A DNA stretch of 64,000 nt, taken from assembly GCA_036924085.1 (NCBI GenBank), contig JAVGWX010000003.1:118056264-118120263 (forward strand), in the 5' to 3' direction. Made by a program: the position numbers and the translations under genes. The DNA comes from Ariolimax columbianus (taxonomy: Eukaryota > Mollusca > Gastropoda > Stylommatophora > Arionidae). Shown piece after piece: positions 33,928-45,855 of this stretch. The notes under the pieces are model-generated. The model had not been told where the DNA came from, did no database searches, and saw nothing but the letters and a program-made list of their open reading frames with translations. Positions within the stretch are counted from its first letter, which is position 1. Each line of letters begins with the position of its first letter.

Positions 33928-35878
33928 ATTCTTCTTCTTCTTCTTCTGCGTACGCAGTCAGACAGTAACCATTATTTTTTCGAAAAAAGCGGCGGTCATC
34001 CTGAGGCTGTCGCCACTGCCATAGAGCTTGTCTTGCAGTTCCACTGGTGATGGCCACTTATGCTCTCTCTGATCCTCGTATGTCGGGCAGTTCTGCAGCA
34101 GATGTTCAGCGGTCATTTTACCAGTACCGCACGGGCATTCGTCGGTACCACCTATCTTCAATTTGTTGAATAGGTGGTACCTCAGTCTATTGTGGCCAGT
34201 GCGAAGTCTGAAGACAACGACCTGCTCTCTTCGGTTCAACTGGTAATAGGCATCGTTTTTGGTGTAACCAGTATGTTCGGTTTCCCATTTGGTCATGTAT
34301 CTGGCTTTGATAAGCCGTTTTGACTCTTCCTACGTCATACTATTTACTGTTTGTGGTAGTCTTGCACCTTCTTTTGCCAGTCTGTCTGCATCCTCGTTGC
34401 CATGGATGTTGCAGTGTGATGGGACCCACTGTACCACTACCCTTTTTGGTGCGGACTGCTGGCACAGTTTGCAGAGTGCTGCTCTTAAGTCATTAAGCTC
34501 AGTATTTTTCTGGCTTTTTAGCACTGTGACTACGGCGAGAGCATCTGTAAGCAGGACTATATGGCTTTCATTTTCACTGTGTGTCACCATTTCTTCCACT
34601 GCCACCCTCAGTGCCTCTGCCTCCGCTCTGAAATTGCTTGTGTACTTACCAGTAGCGAATGACAGTGTTATTTTTCTGCCATTTGGTAGGTTCAGGAATG
34701 CTCCTGCCCCTCCGTTCTGTGTAGTATTTGTTACAGAACCTTCGGTGTATGTATGGGTCCAGTCCATGCTTGGGTAGCTTTTCGTTATGAAGCTTAGGGT
34801 AGTATCTCTCCTTTCTTTTTCAGTCTGGCAGTTTTTGTTTGCAATACCTGGTATATTTTCTACCACCTCTGGAAATATCTCCTGCCTCCAGGTAGGTTTT
34901 CGTACAGTAGTGATGGGTTTTTGTGTTGTTAGTGCGTTTATGGGATCTTCGTGCATCTTTGCTTTGGCTATTTCTGCAAAGTTTCTCCGCTTTAGTTTCC
35001 CATTTCCCAAATTGTTTAGTCTCTGGTGCATTGGATTGTCGGTCAGTCTTCGGAGTTTCTCTGACTGCAGCTGGGCACTGCAGTCTCTTCTATCGGTCAT
35101 GGATTGCAGTTTTGTAATCTTTTCAAGTTCTACAATTGGCGTTGACTTCATGCCACCTGTTATAATTCTCATGGCTTGGTTTTGAAGTTTGCTAACTTTA
35201 TAGAAGTTCGCCTTCGCTGCTGTTGTCCATGCCGCAATGCCATACTCGAGAACTGGTCTCACTCTTCCAGTGTACAGTTTCTTTAGTATGCCTTCGCCTG
35301 CTCCCCAGCTTGTGCCAGCAAGTTTCCTCATGATTGCCATTCTTTCTCTGGCTTTCATTCGGTTCTCCCAATCTGAATTTTCCATGTCATGCGCCGATCA
35401 AATGTGACTCCCAGATAGGTTGGGTTGTCGTTTGGCTGCAGGAATTTGCCATTTAGACTTAATTTGGTATTTTGGGGTTTTAATGAAAGCGAGAATATTG
35501 TGCATGTGGTTTTCTCCTCGTTTATTTTGACCAGCCACGAGTTCGCCCACTCTTCCAGCGATGTTAGGGTCGTCTGCATCCGATTTCTTGCTATGGTGAG
35601 ATTCTTTTCAGAGGTCCACATAGCCAGATCGTCTGCAAACATTGAGCTATGGACTCTTCTTGGTATATTCTCTGTAATATCGTTTATATATACCAGGTAG
35701 AGTGTGGGTGACAGTACTCCCCCTTGGGGTACTCCCTGCTCGAGTGTCACCTTTTTGCTCATCCGCCCTTGTACTTGGGCTCTGGCCGTTCTTTGTTTGA
35801 GGTAGTGATTGATCCATTTGTACATTTTCCCATAAACATCACTTCTTCTTAGCTTGACTCTAAGTCCGTCTTTCCAGA
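33928..35878 (-). mobile_element. L-A LINE, 5'-truncated 1.95 kb copy with target-site duplication
   Basis: Minus-strand copy starting at the codons WKDGLRVKLRRSDV just after RT motif A and running through motif B (VTLEQGVPQGGVLSPTLYLV), FADDLAMW, YLGVTFDRRMTW, RNase H (TEGSV in place of TDGSV, LLTDALAVV, WVPSHCNIHGNEDADRLAKE), the Cys/His end and a (GAA)n tail (TTC at 33930-33946). ACGCATGTGT lies on both sides (33918-33927 and 35879-35888). Only two main breaks are seen: a frameshift near 35370 and a stop replacing Phe near 34332. The TDG-to-TEG change also hits the first RNase H aspartate. Confidence 0.95.
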
Positions 35879-35882
35879 ACGC

Positions 35883-35888
<6 letters not shown>

Positions 35889-35929
<41 letters not shown>

Positions 35930-35990
35930 AATGTGTATACACACACACACACATTAATATATATTCGTGTGTGTATGTATATATATGTTT
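35889..35990. repeat. (TA)n and (CA)n microsatellite
   Basis: Right half of the TA/CA-rich locus into which the L-A copy inserted; the left half is at 33831-33917. Confidence 0.9.
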
Positions 35991-36477
35991 ATTTATTCCT
36001 GTCAGACGCATATATAAAGTCAATAGTTACCGAAATGTTTACTCAGCGTCGGCTGCTGGCCGCATGTACCAGCTAAATTATTGCCATAGTCTTTTTGTTC
36101 AAACTATTTCCTTGTTTTGTGAGGGGAGCCAGAACACCGCTATGCGCCTATATTTCGTGTTTGTGTAGTAATGCATAGCTGAGTGGTTAAGGGACGGCCT
36201 TTGGAAAACACTACTACAGCCCTGGCGTGGCTTATTATTTTCTATTGCTGTGATGAGTGAGAAATGGAGAAATTAGAAACCTAGTCTTGTATAATGAACT
36301 GTAACTTCATATATATATATATTTCGGTCGTATTTATCAGTGATATATTTTTAAGACATGAAACTTGTTATCACATCTCACTTGAAAGTTGTGTTATTTT
36401 ATTATCATTATAAGGCGTCGGTATATATTTTCGGATTAAGCAGAAAATGTAAAATATGATAATGAAATTGATAATCT
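35991..36477. other. No recognised feature
   Basis: AT-rich. A tRNA A-box-like TAGCTGAGTGGTTAAGG at 36175-36192 has no B box at the proper distance. Confidence 0.35.
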
Positions 36478-36815
36478 CCTTCTTTATCGCTCGTTCCCAA
36501 ACTCCAGCTACCAAGCTCGAAAAGGGCTTTGTGATTAGCAGGATGTCAGGAGAACGTAATGTATCGTGTCGTAGTTTACAGCTTGAATGCGAAATGCACC
36601 TTTCGGTCCGACACATCCGACTTCAGCAGGCATTTTTGGGTACCGGGTTAGCCTTCCCTCTTCGACCTCTTCTTCTTTAGCCAGTCTGATCTGTTGCAAC
36701 CTGATATCCAGGATCACCGCGTGAAGGGTCTTGACAACTCTGATTCGCTGACCCTGGCGCTAGCAGTCAGCTTTGGGTCGCTGACCTCTACAGCTCATGG
36801 ACTGATCATCATCTT
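36478..36815 (-). mobile_element. SINE-A copy
   Basis: Full-length alignment by eye to the copy at 37235-37592: GAACG.AATG, CACCTTTCGGTCC.ACACATC, ACCGGGTTAGCCTTCCCTCT, GATATCCAGGATCACCGCGT. The tail is short (CTTCTTTATCGCTCG). It is followed without a gap by a LINE 3' end whose TTC tail begins at 36822. Confidence 0.7.
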
Positions 36816-36817
36816 GA

Positions 36818-36985
36818 TCACTTCTTCTTCTTTTGTTCGCTTTAAAATATTGTCTATATCTGCAATGTTGCCTCTTGTATAAACTTCACTGTCTTTTGTG
36901 GTTCACATACAGGTCCATAAAGTTTCTCTTCCAGTGAGATTTTCTCTGTGTATCATATTCGGGGCAGTTTTGTAGTATGTGCTCT
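36818..36985 (-). mobile_element. RNase H LINE 3' end (L-A/L-B group), short fragment
   Basis: Begins with TTC triplets (36822-36832) and then resembles the reverse complement of the L-A C-terminal region: CATATTCGGGGCAGTTTTGT followed by AGTATGTGCTCTGCTGT corresponds to CGTATGTCGGGCAGTTCTGC and AGCAGATGTTCAGCGGT at 34.1 kb. It is a diverged relative of L-A truncated after about 160 bp. Confidence 0.6.
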
Positions 36986-37234
36986 GCTGTCTGGCACTGA
37001 AAGCGATATAGAAGGAAACAAACACGTTATTGACCCACATACGTCACCATATTAATGCACACTCACAAAATCACGAAGAACATCACATGCGTGTATTACA
37101 TGTACATTTTAGAAAGATGGGTGCTATGATGAAGAAGAGATAAAATAAAATAATATGTTCTCTCACACAATCATTCTAACATCTCTTTGTTGCGACACTC
37201 TCAAACACACATGACCATGTTGAAGCACTCAATT

Positions 37235-37592
37235 CTTCTTCTTCTTCGTTCGTTCTCAATCTCCCACTACCAAACCCTGAACGGGCTTAAGTAGCAGAAT
37301 GTAGTCCAGAGAACGGAATGCGGTGTGTTGTAGTTTACAGCTTGGCTGCGATATTTGCACCTTTCGGTCCAACACATCCGACTTCAGAAGCATTTTTTGA
37401 GTACCGGGTTAGCATTCCCTCTTAGATCCCCTCTCCTTAGCCAGTCTGCCCTGCTACAGCCTGTTATCCAGGATCACCACGTGGAGGTGTAGAAGGGTCT
37501 TGGCAGCTATGGTTTGCTGGCCCTGTCGCTAGCAGTCAGCTATGGGTCGCTGACCACTGCAGCTCATGCGCTGCTCAGCATCTTGATCCCGT
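37235..37592 (-). mobile_element. SINE-A copy with 12 bp target-site duplication
   Basis: Complete copy with a (TTC)n end at 37235-37246 and the head CAGCATCTTGATCCC near 37590. AGCACTCAATTC flanks it at 37224-37235 and 37593-37604, the last base overlapping the tail. Together with the 39.0 kb copy it fixes both ends of the family: length about 350 bp, tail GAA, no coding frame. Confidence 0.9.
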
Positions 37593-37654
37593 AGCACTCA
37601 ATTCAACTCTTGTACATTTCAGATCGGAAATTATTTTAAAAATTATTTTACCTC

Positions 37655-38035
37655 TTCTTCTTCTTCTTATTATTATTTTTCTTCTTCTTCTTCTTCCTTT
37701 TTCTTCTTCTTCTTCTTCTTCTTCTTCATCTTCTTCTTCTTCTTCTTCTTCTTCTTCTTCTTCTTCTTCGGTTCGTTTTGAAAAAAGAACGTCTTGTTGA
37801 GTTGTGCCGTAATTTAAAGCGTGGATGTTTGGCTAGATAGATCAGATTTCAGCCCGATATTTTTAGGACCCTGTGTACCTTCCCTATTTCAACGCACTGT
37901 CTTAATTAGGATGCGCGGGTGCAGTTGGTTTCCATGCCTGATTCTTGGAGACAGAATAGTGTGTTGATTAACTCTATTCCATGAACCTGACTCAAGTTGC
38001 CAGCTATTAGTCACTAACTACTGTCAGCATTGTCG
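37655..38035 (-). mobile_element. SINE-A, divergent copy with long (TTC)n tail
   Basis: A (CTT)n tract at 37655-37770 (the GAA tail expanded to ~100 bp on the opposite strand) followed by a diverged body: GGTTCGTTTTGAAAAAAGAA, GTAATTTAAAGCGTGGATGT, ATTTCAGCCCGATATTTTTA and ending near CTACTGTCAGCATTG. It aligns to the other copies only with many mismatches, so it is an old copy or a sister subfamily. Confidence 0.55.
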
Positions 38036-39006
38036 GACGGTGCCTGTTATATACCGGCGCCCCATTCCCCGCTGTTTTTACTAAGTTAATTTATTCAAAA
38101 AATTAATAAGTAATAATAATGACTAATTATGTAACTAATACTTTCACTAGATGTCCTATTATTGGAAATCCCAGAAAGACCTCTTCTGTATCTGTTCCAT
38201 AATTAGTAATAGCCCATGGATCAGTTCACAGTCTCTCTCACAATGAGTCGGTTGCCATGACAACGAAGGCTACGCAACTCTATTGAACTTCCTGACGTCG
38301 TAGCGCGAGAGCCCTGACCTGTTGCTTTGTCGTTCAGAAGTGTTTTAATGCGAGTTCGCGAATTAAAACAAGGTCCGTTCAGCTCTCTGAGCTTACCAGA
38401 GAAAATTAAATTGAAAGTCGGTTGTCTCCCGGTGCCTAAATTGAATATTTAACAAAAACAATCTTCATGTAAAAGCTGATGTGCATTTACACGTAAATCG
38501 TATTTCCTGGATGTATGGCTGCAAGGAGAAACACGCTCTGTGCTGTTTTGTATGTTTACTGTTTGGGGGTGCTGATAGTTGGTCAAAGGAAGGTGTGGGG
38601 CCTAAAACAGCTTCATTAAAACATTAAAAAATGCATGAACAATTAACAAAACATAAAAAAATGCACGAACAATCAATAAAACATAAACACAACGTCATCA
38701 ATTTTTAATTTCTCGGAAAATGTAACATCGCTGGAAGTTGGAGTAATACTTACAAAGAAGGTGAGTAACATTCCTTATTATATAAACATTTATTATTGCT
38801 CTATGATTGTTTTAATTTCTTTGGTTGAGCCCACGCAGAATTAAATATACGAGCCTCCACTGGCTGTTACGTCTTTCACTGCTTCGTCGACCGAGCATTT
38901 TAGCTTATGAAAAACCCAGGAGCAAAACTCTCTCGTAAAACTTCGTTCCCGTTTTTTGGATTCTCGTTTAACGTCTTTTCTTTCAGCGTCTTTCCTTTCC
39001 CTACTC
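38036..39006. other. No recognised feature
   Basis: Includes a short direct repeat (AACATTAAAAAATGCA and AACATAAAAAAATGCA near 38624 and 38650). No coding motif was seen. Confidence 0.35.
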
Positions 39007-39017
39007 AAATCAATATG

Positions 39018-39367
39018 GGATCAAGATGCCGAGCAGCGCAGTGGTCAACGACCCATAGCTGACTGCTAACGTCAGGGCCAGCGAACCACAGCTGTCAAGA
39101 CCTTTCCACACCTCCACGCGGTGATCCTGGATAACAGGCTGCAGCAGGGCAGACTGGCTAAAGAGAAGAGAAAGAAGAGAGAATGCTAACCCGATACTAA
39201 AAAAATGCTTGCTGAAGTCGGATGTGTTGGATCGAAAGGTGCAAATATCGCAGCCAAGCTGTAAACTACGACACAACGCATTCCGTTCTCTGGACTACAT
39301 TCTGCTACTTAAGCCCTCTCAGGGTTTGGTAGCGGGAGATTGAGAATGAACGAAGAAGAAGAAGAAG
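39018..39367 (+). mobile_element. SINE-A copy, complete, with 11 bp target-site duplication
   Basis: Plus-strand reference copy. It starts GGATCAAGATGCCGAGCAGC, where AGCGCAGTGGTCAAC resembles a pol III A box, and ends TGAGAATGAACGAAGAAGAA with a (GAA)n tail. AAATCAATATG occurs at 39007-39017 and 39368-39378. No good B box was found at the usual spacing, so tRNA origin is uncertain. Opposite in orientation to the 37.2 kb copy 1.4 kb away. Confidence 0.92.
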
Positions 39368-39378
39368 AAATCAATATG

Positions 39379-40289
39379 AGATATTATCATTTCTCCAATT
39401 TGGTATTGTTGCCGAAATCCTGGCTCTTGTAGGCTTTATTATGAGTCTGTAACATATTGTTTTACATAATGAACTGTCAGCCTCATGCTGTATTGTCTTT
39501 TACGACATTCACAGTTGGGCGGCGTGGCTGCCCTTAGCAAAAGCGAGACCAGAAATGAGCACGTAGGAATGGCGCCCTGAAATATTTCAATATCAGCCGG
39601 AATAATTTTATTTAACTTTTCTTGCCCCTCGCATAGCTCACGAGAGCGCGAGCTCCGATCACGTTCAACTGGGTCAATCGGCATAAGGTCAAATTTGTTT
39701 CCTAATTCTCCTTCCCAATAAGTGGCCGCGATAACCTTCCATGGAGTGGGCTATTAGTTCGTGATTTGTCGTCATGGAAAGTCTTTAACTTCATCGACTT
39801 GGTTGCCAGTGTCAACTATTATTTGTTACCTAGACTACCAAGATAAGCAAAACGTGTGTGGTCGTTGCTATTATCGTCGTGGAATATCGTCTGGTGCTTT
39901 AGTGCGAGTGCAGGAAACGAATTAGATCTACTTACTGCCAGGACACGACTTAGATCTTTTTACTGCCAATGTTCTTCATTGAAGGGTTTCAGACGCCTTG
40001 GTGATTATGTTTGTAGAAAGTAACGGTGAGTTGAATGTGCACTACTTCTTGCCACTAGTTTGTTCTTTGTTAAGTATGTGTCCGTCAACGCAAGCTGTCC
40101 TCGCTTGAGAGGAAACCTAGCTCAAAGCGTTGGAAGATTAACTGTAGATGTGGTTTGGGCAGCAATTTGTAGTACTAATGTTGCTTGCCGCACGCACTAT
40201 AGCACAATCCTGACAGATCTGTATTTTCGCCCCAGTTTTAGCTGACTCTTTACAGGAAGTCTGTGAGCATTGGCATCGGTAGTTTCGTG
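39379..40289. other. No recognised feature
   Basis: TATTGTCTTTTACGACATTC at about 39490 is the short motif also present in Rep-L. Otherwise no identifiable content. Confidence 0.35.
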
Positions 40290-40355
40290 AGGAGGTTGCT
40301 AGTTCCACACACAACCCTCTTTAGTCGCGTTGAACGACAGGCTTAGAAGGATACA
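40290..40355 (+). repeat. Rep-Q short dispersed repeat, copy 2
   Basis: Diverged match of 6598-6665, ending AACGACAGGCTTAGAAGGAT. Confidence 0.4.
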
Positions 40356-40434
40356 GATGTCCTATCCTTTCATCCCGGCTACCATTCGAGTGAGATACAG
40401 TACTGCATATATTATATTAATAAACTTCTCACCA

Positions 40435-40800
40435 AGCTGAATTACGTTGAAATGGCGTTAAACCTGTGGTTCACAGTGCTTCTAAATTATGTTGAACTAT
40501 GACGACAAACATGTGATCCAGCGCTTCCAAAGTATGTTGAACCATGGCGTTAAACATGTGATTCATCGCTTCCAAATTATGTAGAACCATGGCGTCAAAC
40601 CTGTGGTTCAGTGCTTCCAAATGTTGTTGAAATATGGCGTCCAACCTGTGGGCCAGTACTTCTAAATGAACTAGTACACTAGACCTGTAGCAAGGTACTT
40701 ATAAAGGACGTTGAATTACTGCATTAAATGTGTGGCCAGGCTCTCCCAAACGACATTGAACTATTTCGCTGTACATGTGCTTCCAAATTAAGCTGGTTTT
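40435..40800. repeat. Degenerate tandem repeat, ~45-50 bp unit
   Basis: About eight imperfect units around TTGAACCATGGCGTTAAACA, TGTGATTCA.CGCTTCCAAAT. Units decay toward the right end. No frame is sustained. Confidence 0.7.
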
Positions 40801-41985
40801 TCAATGTCATGTATGCCTTCTGTAACCGTTTAGAGTTCCCAGTTTGCATTAAGCAGTGTAGCAAATTTACCCCTACCATTTGATCTGTCCAGCATAAGAA
40901 CCCCTGCTAACCTCTATGCTACCAATTGGGTCATTAGAACACACAATTTTCCCTACCTAGACATGGCAGAGGGTGGAGACGATATGAAAGACGTGACTGT
41001 AATTATGTGTATTATGTGTAATTATGCATTTTGTAAGATAATTTATATTTGACTCATAATCTAATAACAACAATAGGTGAAAGATGGAAAATAGTAATAT
41101 AAACAAGAAACAAATTGCTGAAGCTGAAGATAAGTAATTAACAACTGCCAACGAACATAATCTAGTAATATAGGACAGGATTCCGATAGGCAACCTCCTT
41201 ACTTCAAATTGTTTTTGGTACATAAACCACCTCTGCAAGTGTGCAGATACTTGTTTTGACATATGATTCCTGTAAGAGAACCAGTTGCACTTGTCGCTAT
41301 GTGCTTCATAAGGAGCGCAACTGCGGCCTGGCAAGAAGAAGCCCTGTTTGTACGTACATGTCACGGGAAATTACGCGTGTTTGGACGTTGTCACACACAG
41401 GGCAGAAGCTTAACTGTTGTCCAAAAGTAAACACTACAGGTAAACATGGCCGCAGTCTCATCTTATTAGGGAGCTCAGTCCGTGTGGACACACGGACCAG
41501 ATATTGAGGAGCAATGTAGTATTGTACGTGGTATCCAGTTCTCTGTGATAGTCTCAAATATCATCATTACATCCAAATGATGTGACAAGTTCGCAGACAG
41601 TATCTGGGTTGTGGTTGTACTTATTACAACAAGTCAAGAAAAAAACATACGTTTACCATACGTTTGTCCTTTTCAGTTCTCTACTGTTAAAAGTTTTAAA
41701 TTAAATGGATAAATTTAGCCTTAGGAAACTATTTAAAGGGAAATAAATCTCCCTTTACGAGAATGTAATGTTTATGAGGTTAAGTTTACGTGCTCGTAAA
41801 CAAGTATGAAAGAATAGACTGTGTAACAATTGTTGTTTTCTATTTTATTATCTATTCTATTATTTGCTGTTGTTACGGGCAGGTAGAATAGTTGGTAAAA
41901 ATTATATTCTTTTTCTGTATATCTTAATGTGACATATTCTTTCGAGAACGTAGTCTTTGTCATTACAGATCTGTATGCATCTCGG
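40801..41985. other. No recognised feature
   Basis: About 1.2 kb without repeats. A 135-codon minus frame at 40957-41364 has no motif I recognise, and its codon composition is not suggestive of a gene. Confidence 0.35.
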
Positions 41986-41989
41986 CTTA

Positions 41990-43150
41990 AACATTGAAAG
42001 ACACCCACAGACTGTCCGTAATGTCCTAATACCGCCTTCGTTAGGTTCAACCTCTTTTCCTCCTCCCAGGAACTATGCCATCTATTATCAGTCGCTTCAG
42101 ATTCTATTTCTTCACATGACCGAAATAGGTCAGCTTTTATCTTGCGATATTGTCTAGGAAAAATGTTTCTGTATTATGCAGCGATTGTAGCATTTCTCCA
42201 TTTGCCGTTTGATGTCCACTATATTTTCAACATCCTTCTGTAACTAACCATTTCAAAAGCTGTGATCTGTTTTTCAATTGATTTGTTTAATGTCCATGTC
42301 TCATAACCATATGTCGCCACTGGGAACATGTATGTCCTGATCAGATGAAACTTTGTGTGGAATCAGTGCATTGACACACAATTTTCATCTGTATTAATTT
42401 GTGTGTAGCAATTACAAGTGTTCGTTTATTTCAATTTCACATTCACCAGAAGTATTAATGGCAGATCTCAAATATTCAAATTCCTTTACAACTTGTATTT
42501 CTACATTATGAATTGAGAATACCGATTTGTTATTCACATTGTCAAAATGTTTATGTTCTTGGTGTTTAAATACAGATTCTGAGCCATGCTGTGGTTTTTG
42601 TTGTTGTTTGTTCAATTAGTTTTTCTAGACTCACTTGCGTCTGTGGTATAAGGACTGTGTCGTCAGCAAACCCATTTTCTGGTTCTGATATCCACCTATG
42701 CTAAAAAGTTCACATTGATCGTCTTGCTGGTCATCTCTGAAGTGCCTTATTATATTCTCGCCACACATATTGAACAGATCGAACGCTTGAGTGTAGTTTA
42801 TAAAACATGACTGTAGGTCAACGTTGAAATCTCTGCACTTTTCTATAATCCATGCTGAGTATGTGGTCTCTAGGGTCTCTTCCTGTCCGAAAACCCACCT
42901 GCATGAATTTCTGTTTCTAGCTTTTACTGCATCCTTCCCATTATAATATGCAGCAAATTCTTACTGGCATGACTATAGCTGTATAATTTGTACACAATTT
43001 CAGATTGCCAACCTTTGTTAGTGGTAAAGAGATATCTTGTAATCTTTGGACAACACTCCACTCTGCCATATCTTCAAGGACAATGTTTGGTATATGAGAA
43101 TGCTACTCCCGCCTGCATAATTTCAGCCATTCTTTCATCACAGCCAAAGA
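41990..43150 (-). mobile_element. L-M LINE RT and C-terminus, heavily degraded
   Basis: Minus-strand pieces in the right order: NIVLEDMAEWSVVQRLQDIS, then NLKLCTNYTAIV (NYR.IS region) near 42985, AKNLLHIIMGRMQ.KLETEI, HAGGFSDRKRP near 42900, a HVL.TTLKR segment (FIDY.KAFD position) near 42790, then EFEYLRSAINTSGECEIEIN (YLGS.I...G) at 42470-42410, TYGYETWTLNKSIEKQITAF near 42310-42250, and SWEEEKRLNLTKAVLGHYGQ (GRRKRGRP.K.W..DI) near 42060. Stops and frameshifts are numerous. It is related to the L-F type. A further C-terminal scrap on the plus strand lies at 44050-44165. Confidence 0.6.
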
Positions 43151-43599
43151 ATTTCTCTCTTTCCATGTTTGAATTTTTATTTAATCAGCGGTTGTTCTGG
43201 TTCAGGGTCAATGTTTTTATTGGTGATTGTTACTCAGTATTCTTTTGAATAAATTGTGTGTGGGAGGAGGGGGGGGGGGGGGAGGAGGGGAGGATCAGCT
43301 GTGGTGTAGTCGTCAGATAAACATCTTTAAAATTGTTTTCAAGTTCATCTAATGTCATTTCTACCTATGTTTTCAATAGGGAATCAAATTCATTTTGAGC
43401 CTTTACATTGAATTCATCCGATATTGCACTTGTGACTTGTCTCATTACCTTGCTGTATGTGGAGTTTCCTTACAACATTTCTTTGAAGTGTGCAACCAGC
43501 AATTCATAGTCTTAATCACAGCCTGTGTCTTGGTGGAAAAGATGCAGGAACTCTACCTTTATTATATCGATATTTAATCTATTTGGTTCCTGCTCTTCC
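43151..43599. other. No clear feature; G-rich run at 43262-43293
   Basis: A 30 nt run of almost only G (GGAGGAGGGGGG type) could form a quadruplex. Minus-strand sequence near 43320-43400 may belong to the upstream part of L-M, but I cannot align it with confidence. Confidence 0.4.
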
Positions 43600-43765
43600 C
43601 ATCTAGTGATGCCCATGAAGATACTCTTCTAGCATGTTGCATGAACAGCGTGTTTGTAATGTCCAGAAATGTAATCTTTTATTGTGTTGCATGAAAAGTA
43701 TGTTGGTTATGTCCATTAAGATAATCTTATATCGTGTTACACGAAAGGCATATTGGTGATGACTA
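43600..43765. repeat. ~58 bp tandem repeat, three diverged units
   Basis: Units around TGTTGCATGAACAGCGTGTT, TGTTGCATGAAAAGTATGTT and TGTTACACGAAAGGCATATT. Confidence 0.6.
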
Positions 43766-44690
43766 AATTGGTTTCTATGTAAAATGTTGATAATCGTTCA
43801 GCCCTCTCGTTTCTCTGACCAAGTCCTTACTTCCCATTTCCTTTTCTCTAGTTTTCTAATGTTTTATTTCTTAAATTGACATTAAACTGGCCCAGTTTTA
43901 TCTTGTTTTTTGTACGGTGTCATAAAATACATCAATTTCCTGATCATCATCATCTGCTGCTGACACATATGTCGCTATGATTGAGAAGTTTTTCTTTTCG
44001 ATTTACTTTCAACCTGATTGGGAAAATACGATCATTACGGTCTGCGGAGAGTGATAATAGAGGTCATAGTTCCTGGGAGGAGGAAAAGAGATTTTATCCG
44101 ATGAAGATGGCATCAGGACATTACGGACAGCCTGGGAATGTCTTTGAATGACGAGGACCGACTCGTCCGAAACCGACCTGCCGTGACGGAGACTGCGTCT
44201 TTATTATATAGATTTATTTGATGTGCTCACATATTGCGCCCCGGATACGCGCTTCGTGATCAATTTAGTTTTAAGACCATTATCATGGCATAATATAATT
44301 TTATTGCAATTTGGATTCGTTAGAACGAAACTTTGTCGCATCCAATTATATGGTTAAACGCTGAACCATACAAGAGTTATATAAACACTATTTGACCATT
44401 GTAATATCTTCGTCAAGACAAACACAATAGGCGATCATCATTTTAACATGACAAACTCACTTTCCAATGCTAAGAAGATATTCGCAGTTCTATATTCATT
44501 GCCATTTAATGGCGCCTACATTTTTTGTTTACACTTATCACACAACAAAGTGTTGTTCACAAGACATATTTTAACTTCTTTATGCTTCCTTAAACCATAG
44601 CCAAGGGCCCTTTCTGTGATATCAGTCTGTACGTTGGAAACGTGTCACTCACCAATTCAAACACTTCAGCCCTCTGTGTAGTGCACGTCT
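43766..44690 (+). other. Mostly unrecognised; L-M C-terminal scrap at 44050-44165
   Basis: At 44050-44165 the plus strand reads SWEEEKRF and GHYGQPGN, matching the 42.06 kb L-M segment in the opposite orientation (TCCTGGGAGGAGGAAAAGAG is shared). The remaining sequence has no recognisable content. Confidence 0.5.
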
Positions 44691-45000
44691 TCAATAAAAA
44701 CACACGAAGTTCTCCTGTCCTGAACCATCTGACCTAGTTCTGTCTACATCTACTGTTTCATTTATTATGTTTGTCTTGAGCTGTCTTCTCCATATGTGTT
44801 TTGGTCTATCTTTACGTCTTTTGCCTTGTGGATTCCAGAACAGAGAAATTCTTGTAATGCTATAAGCCGGTTGGCTTAACGTGTTTCCCTTCCTGCTCCA
44901 GCAAATTCCTCTCGCACCATGTTCCACTGACATCTGTCAGTTTCTTTCCACCAAGTCGAGATTGGTGATCTTATCATACCATTTCAATCACTCTTTTCGG
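44691..45000 (-). mobile_element. L-N LINE C-terminal fragment
   Basis: Minus-strand reading with KWYDKITNLDL, then a long frame containing LFWNPQGKRRKDRPKHIWRR and QLKTNI. The NPQGKR..RP...WRR motif is the C-terminal hallmark of RTE-like LINEs and is related to, but distinct from, that of L-J. No RT motif is present. Confidence 0.65.
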
Positions 45001-45357
45001 CGTAGGAACTTATTTATGACAGTCTGTACCCTTTTGGTTGTTGTTGTTGTTGTTGTTGTTGTTATGCCTGTTTCATAGCTATACAATAGATCCAATGTTG
45101 CAGATTTTTATTTTTGTGTTGCATTTAATTCTTTTCGGTTCTACAACTTCCCCAAAGAAATGAAAGCTCTTATGGAAGTTTTAATTTTAATTTCAATATC
45201 TTTTTCTATACCTTTGACTTTGTTTATATTACTACATCATTGGAACGATCAAGATGGCGGTAACTGTTTGTGTACTCCGCAAAAGACGGTTGAAAATCAA
45301 CATTTTAGTTTGTCTTGAGTTATTTACTGGACATTTCTCAACTTCAAAATAGAGAGC
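45001..45357. other. (GTT)n at 45038-45063; otherwise nothing recognised
   Basis: Eight GTT triplets, then AT-rich sequence leading to the 30 bp array. Confidence 0.5.
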
Positions 45358-45855
45358 GGAAACATGCTACATGTGTGTATGATGGATGGAAGCGGGCTAC
45401 ATGTGTGTATGATGGATGGAAGCGGGCTACATGTGTGTATGATGGATGGAAGCGGGCTACATGTGTGTATGATGGATGGAAGCGGGCTACATGTGTGTAT
45501 GATGGATGGAAGCGGGCTACATGTGTGTATGATGGATGGAAGCGGGCTACATGTGTGTATGATGGATGGAAGCGGGCTACATGTGTGTATGATGGATGGA
45601 AGCGGGCTACATGTGTGTATGATGGATGGAAGCGGGCTACATGTGTGTATGATGGATGGAAGTGGGCTACATGTGTGTATGATGGATGGAAGCGGGCTAC
45701 ATGTGTGTATGATGGATGGAAGCGGGCTACATGTGTGTATGATGGATGGAAGCGGGCTACATGTGTGTATGATGGATGGAAGCGGGCTAAATGTGTGTAT
45801 GATGGATGGAAACATGCTACATGTGTGTATGATGGATGGAAGCGGGCTACTACCA
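45358..45855. repeat. 30 bp minisatellite, 16 units
   Basis: Unit ACATGTGTGTATGATGGATG plus GAAGCGGGCT, almost perfectly conserved. Only a few substitutions occur, in the first and last units and one at 45662. As the period is 30 bp, two plus and two minus frames stay open; the longest, 218 codons, reads ATCVYDGWKR x16 inside short unique ends. Repeat origin explains this better than a gene, though the unit is free of stops in four frames. Confidence 0.95.

Noticed and set aside
36175..36260. tRNA-SINE head from the A-box-like TAGCTGAGTGGTTAAGG
   Set aside because: No B box within 60 bp and no body shared with the other SINEs.
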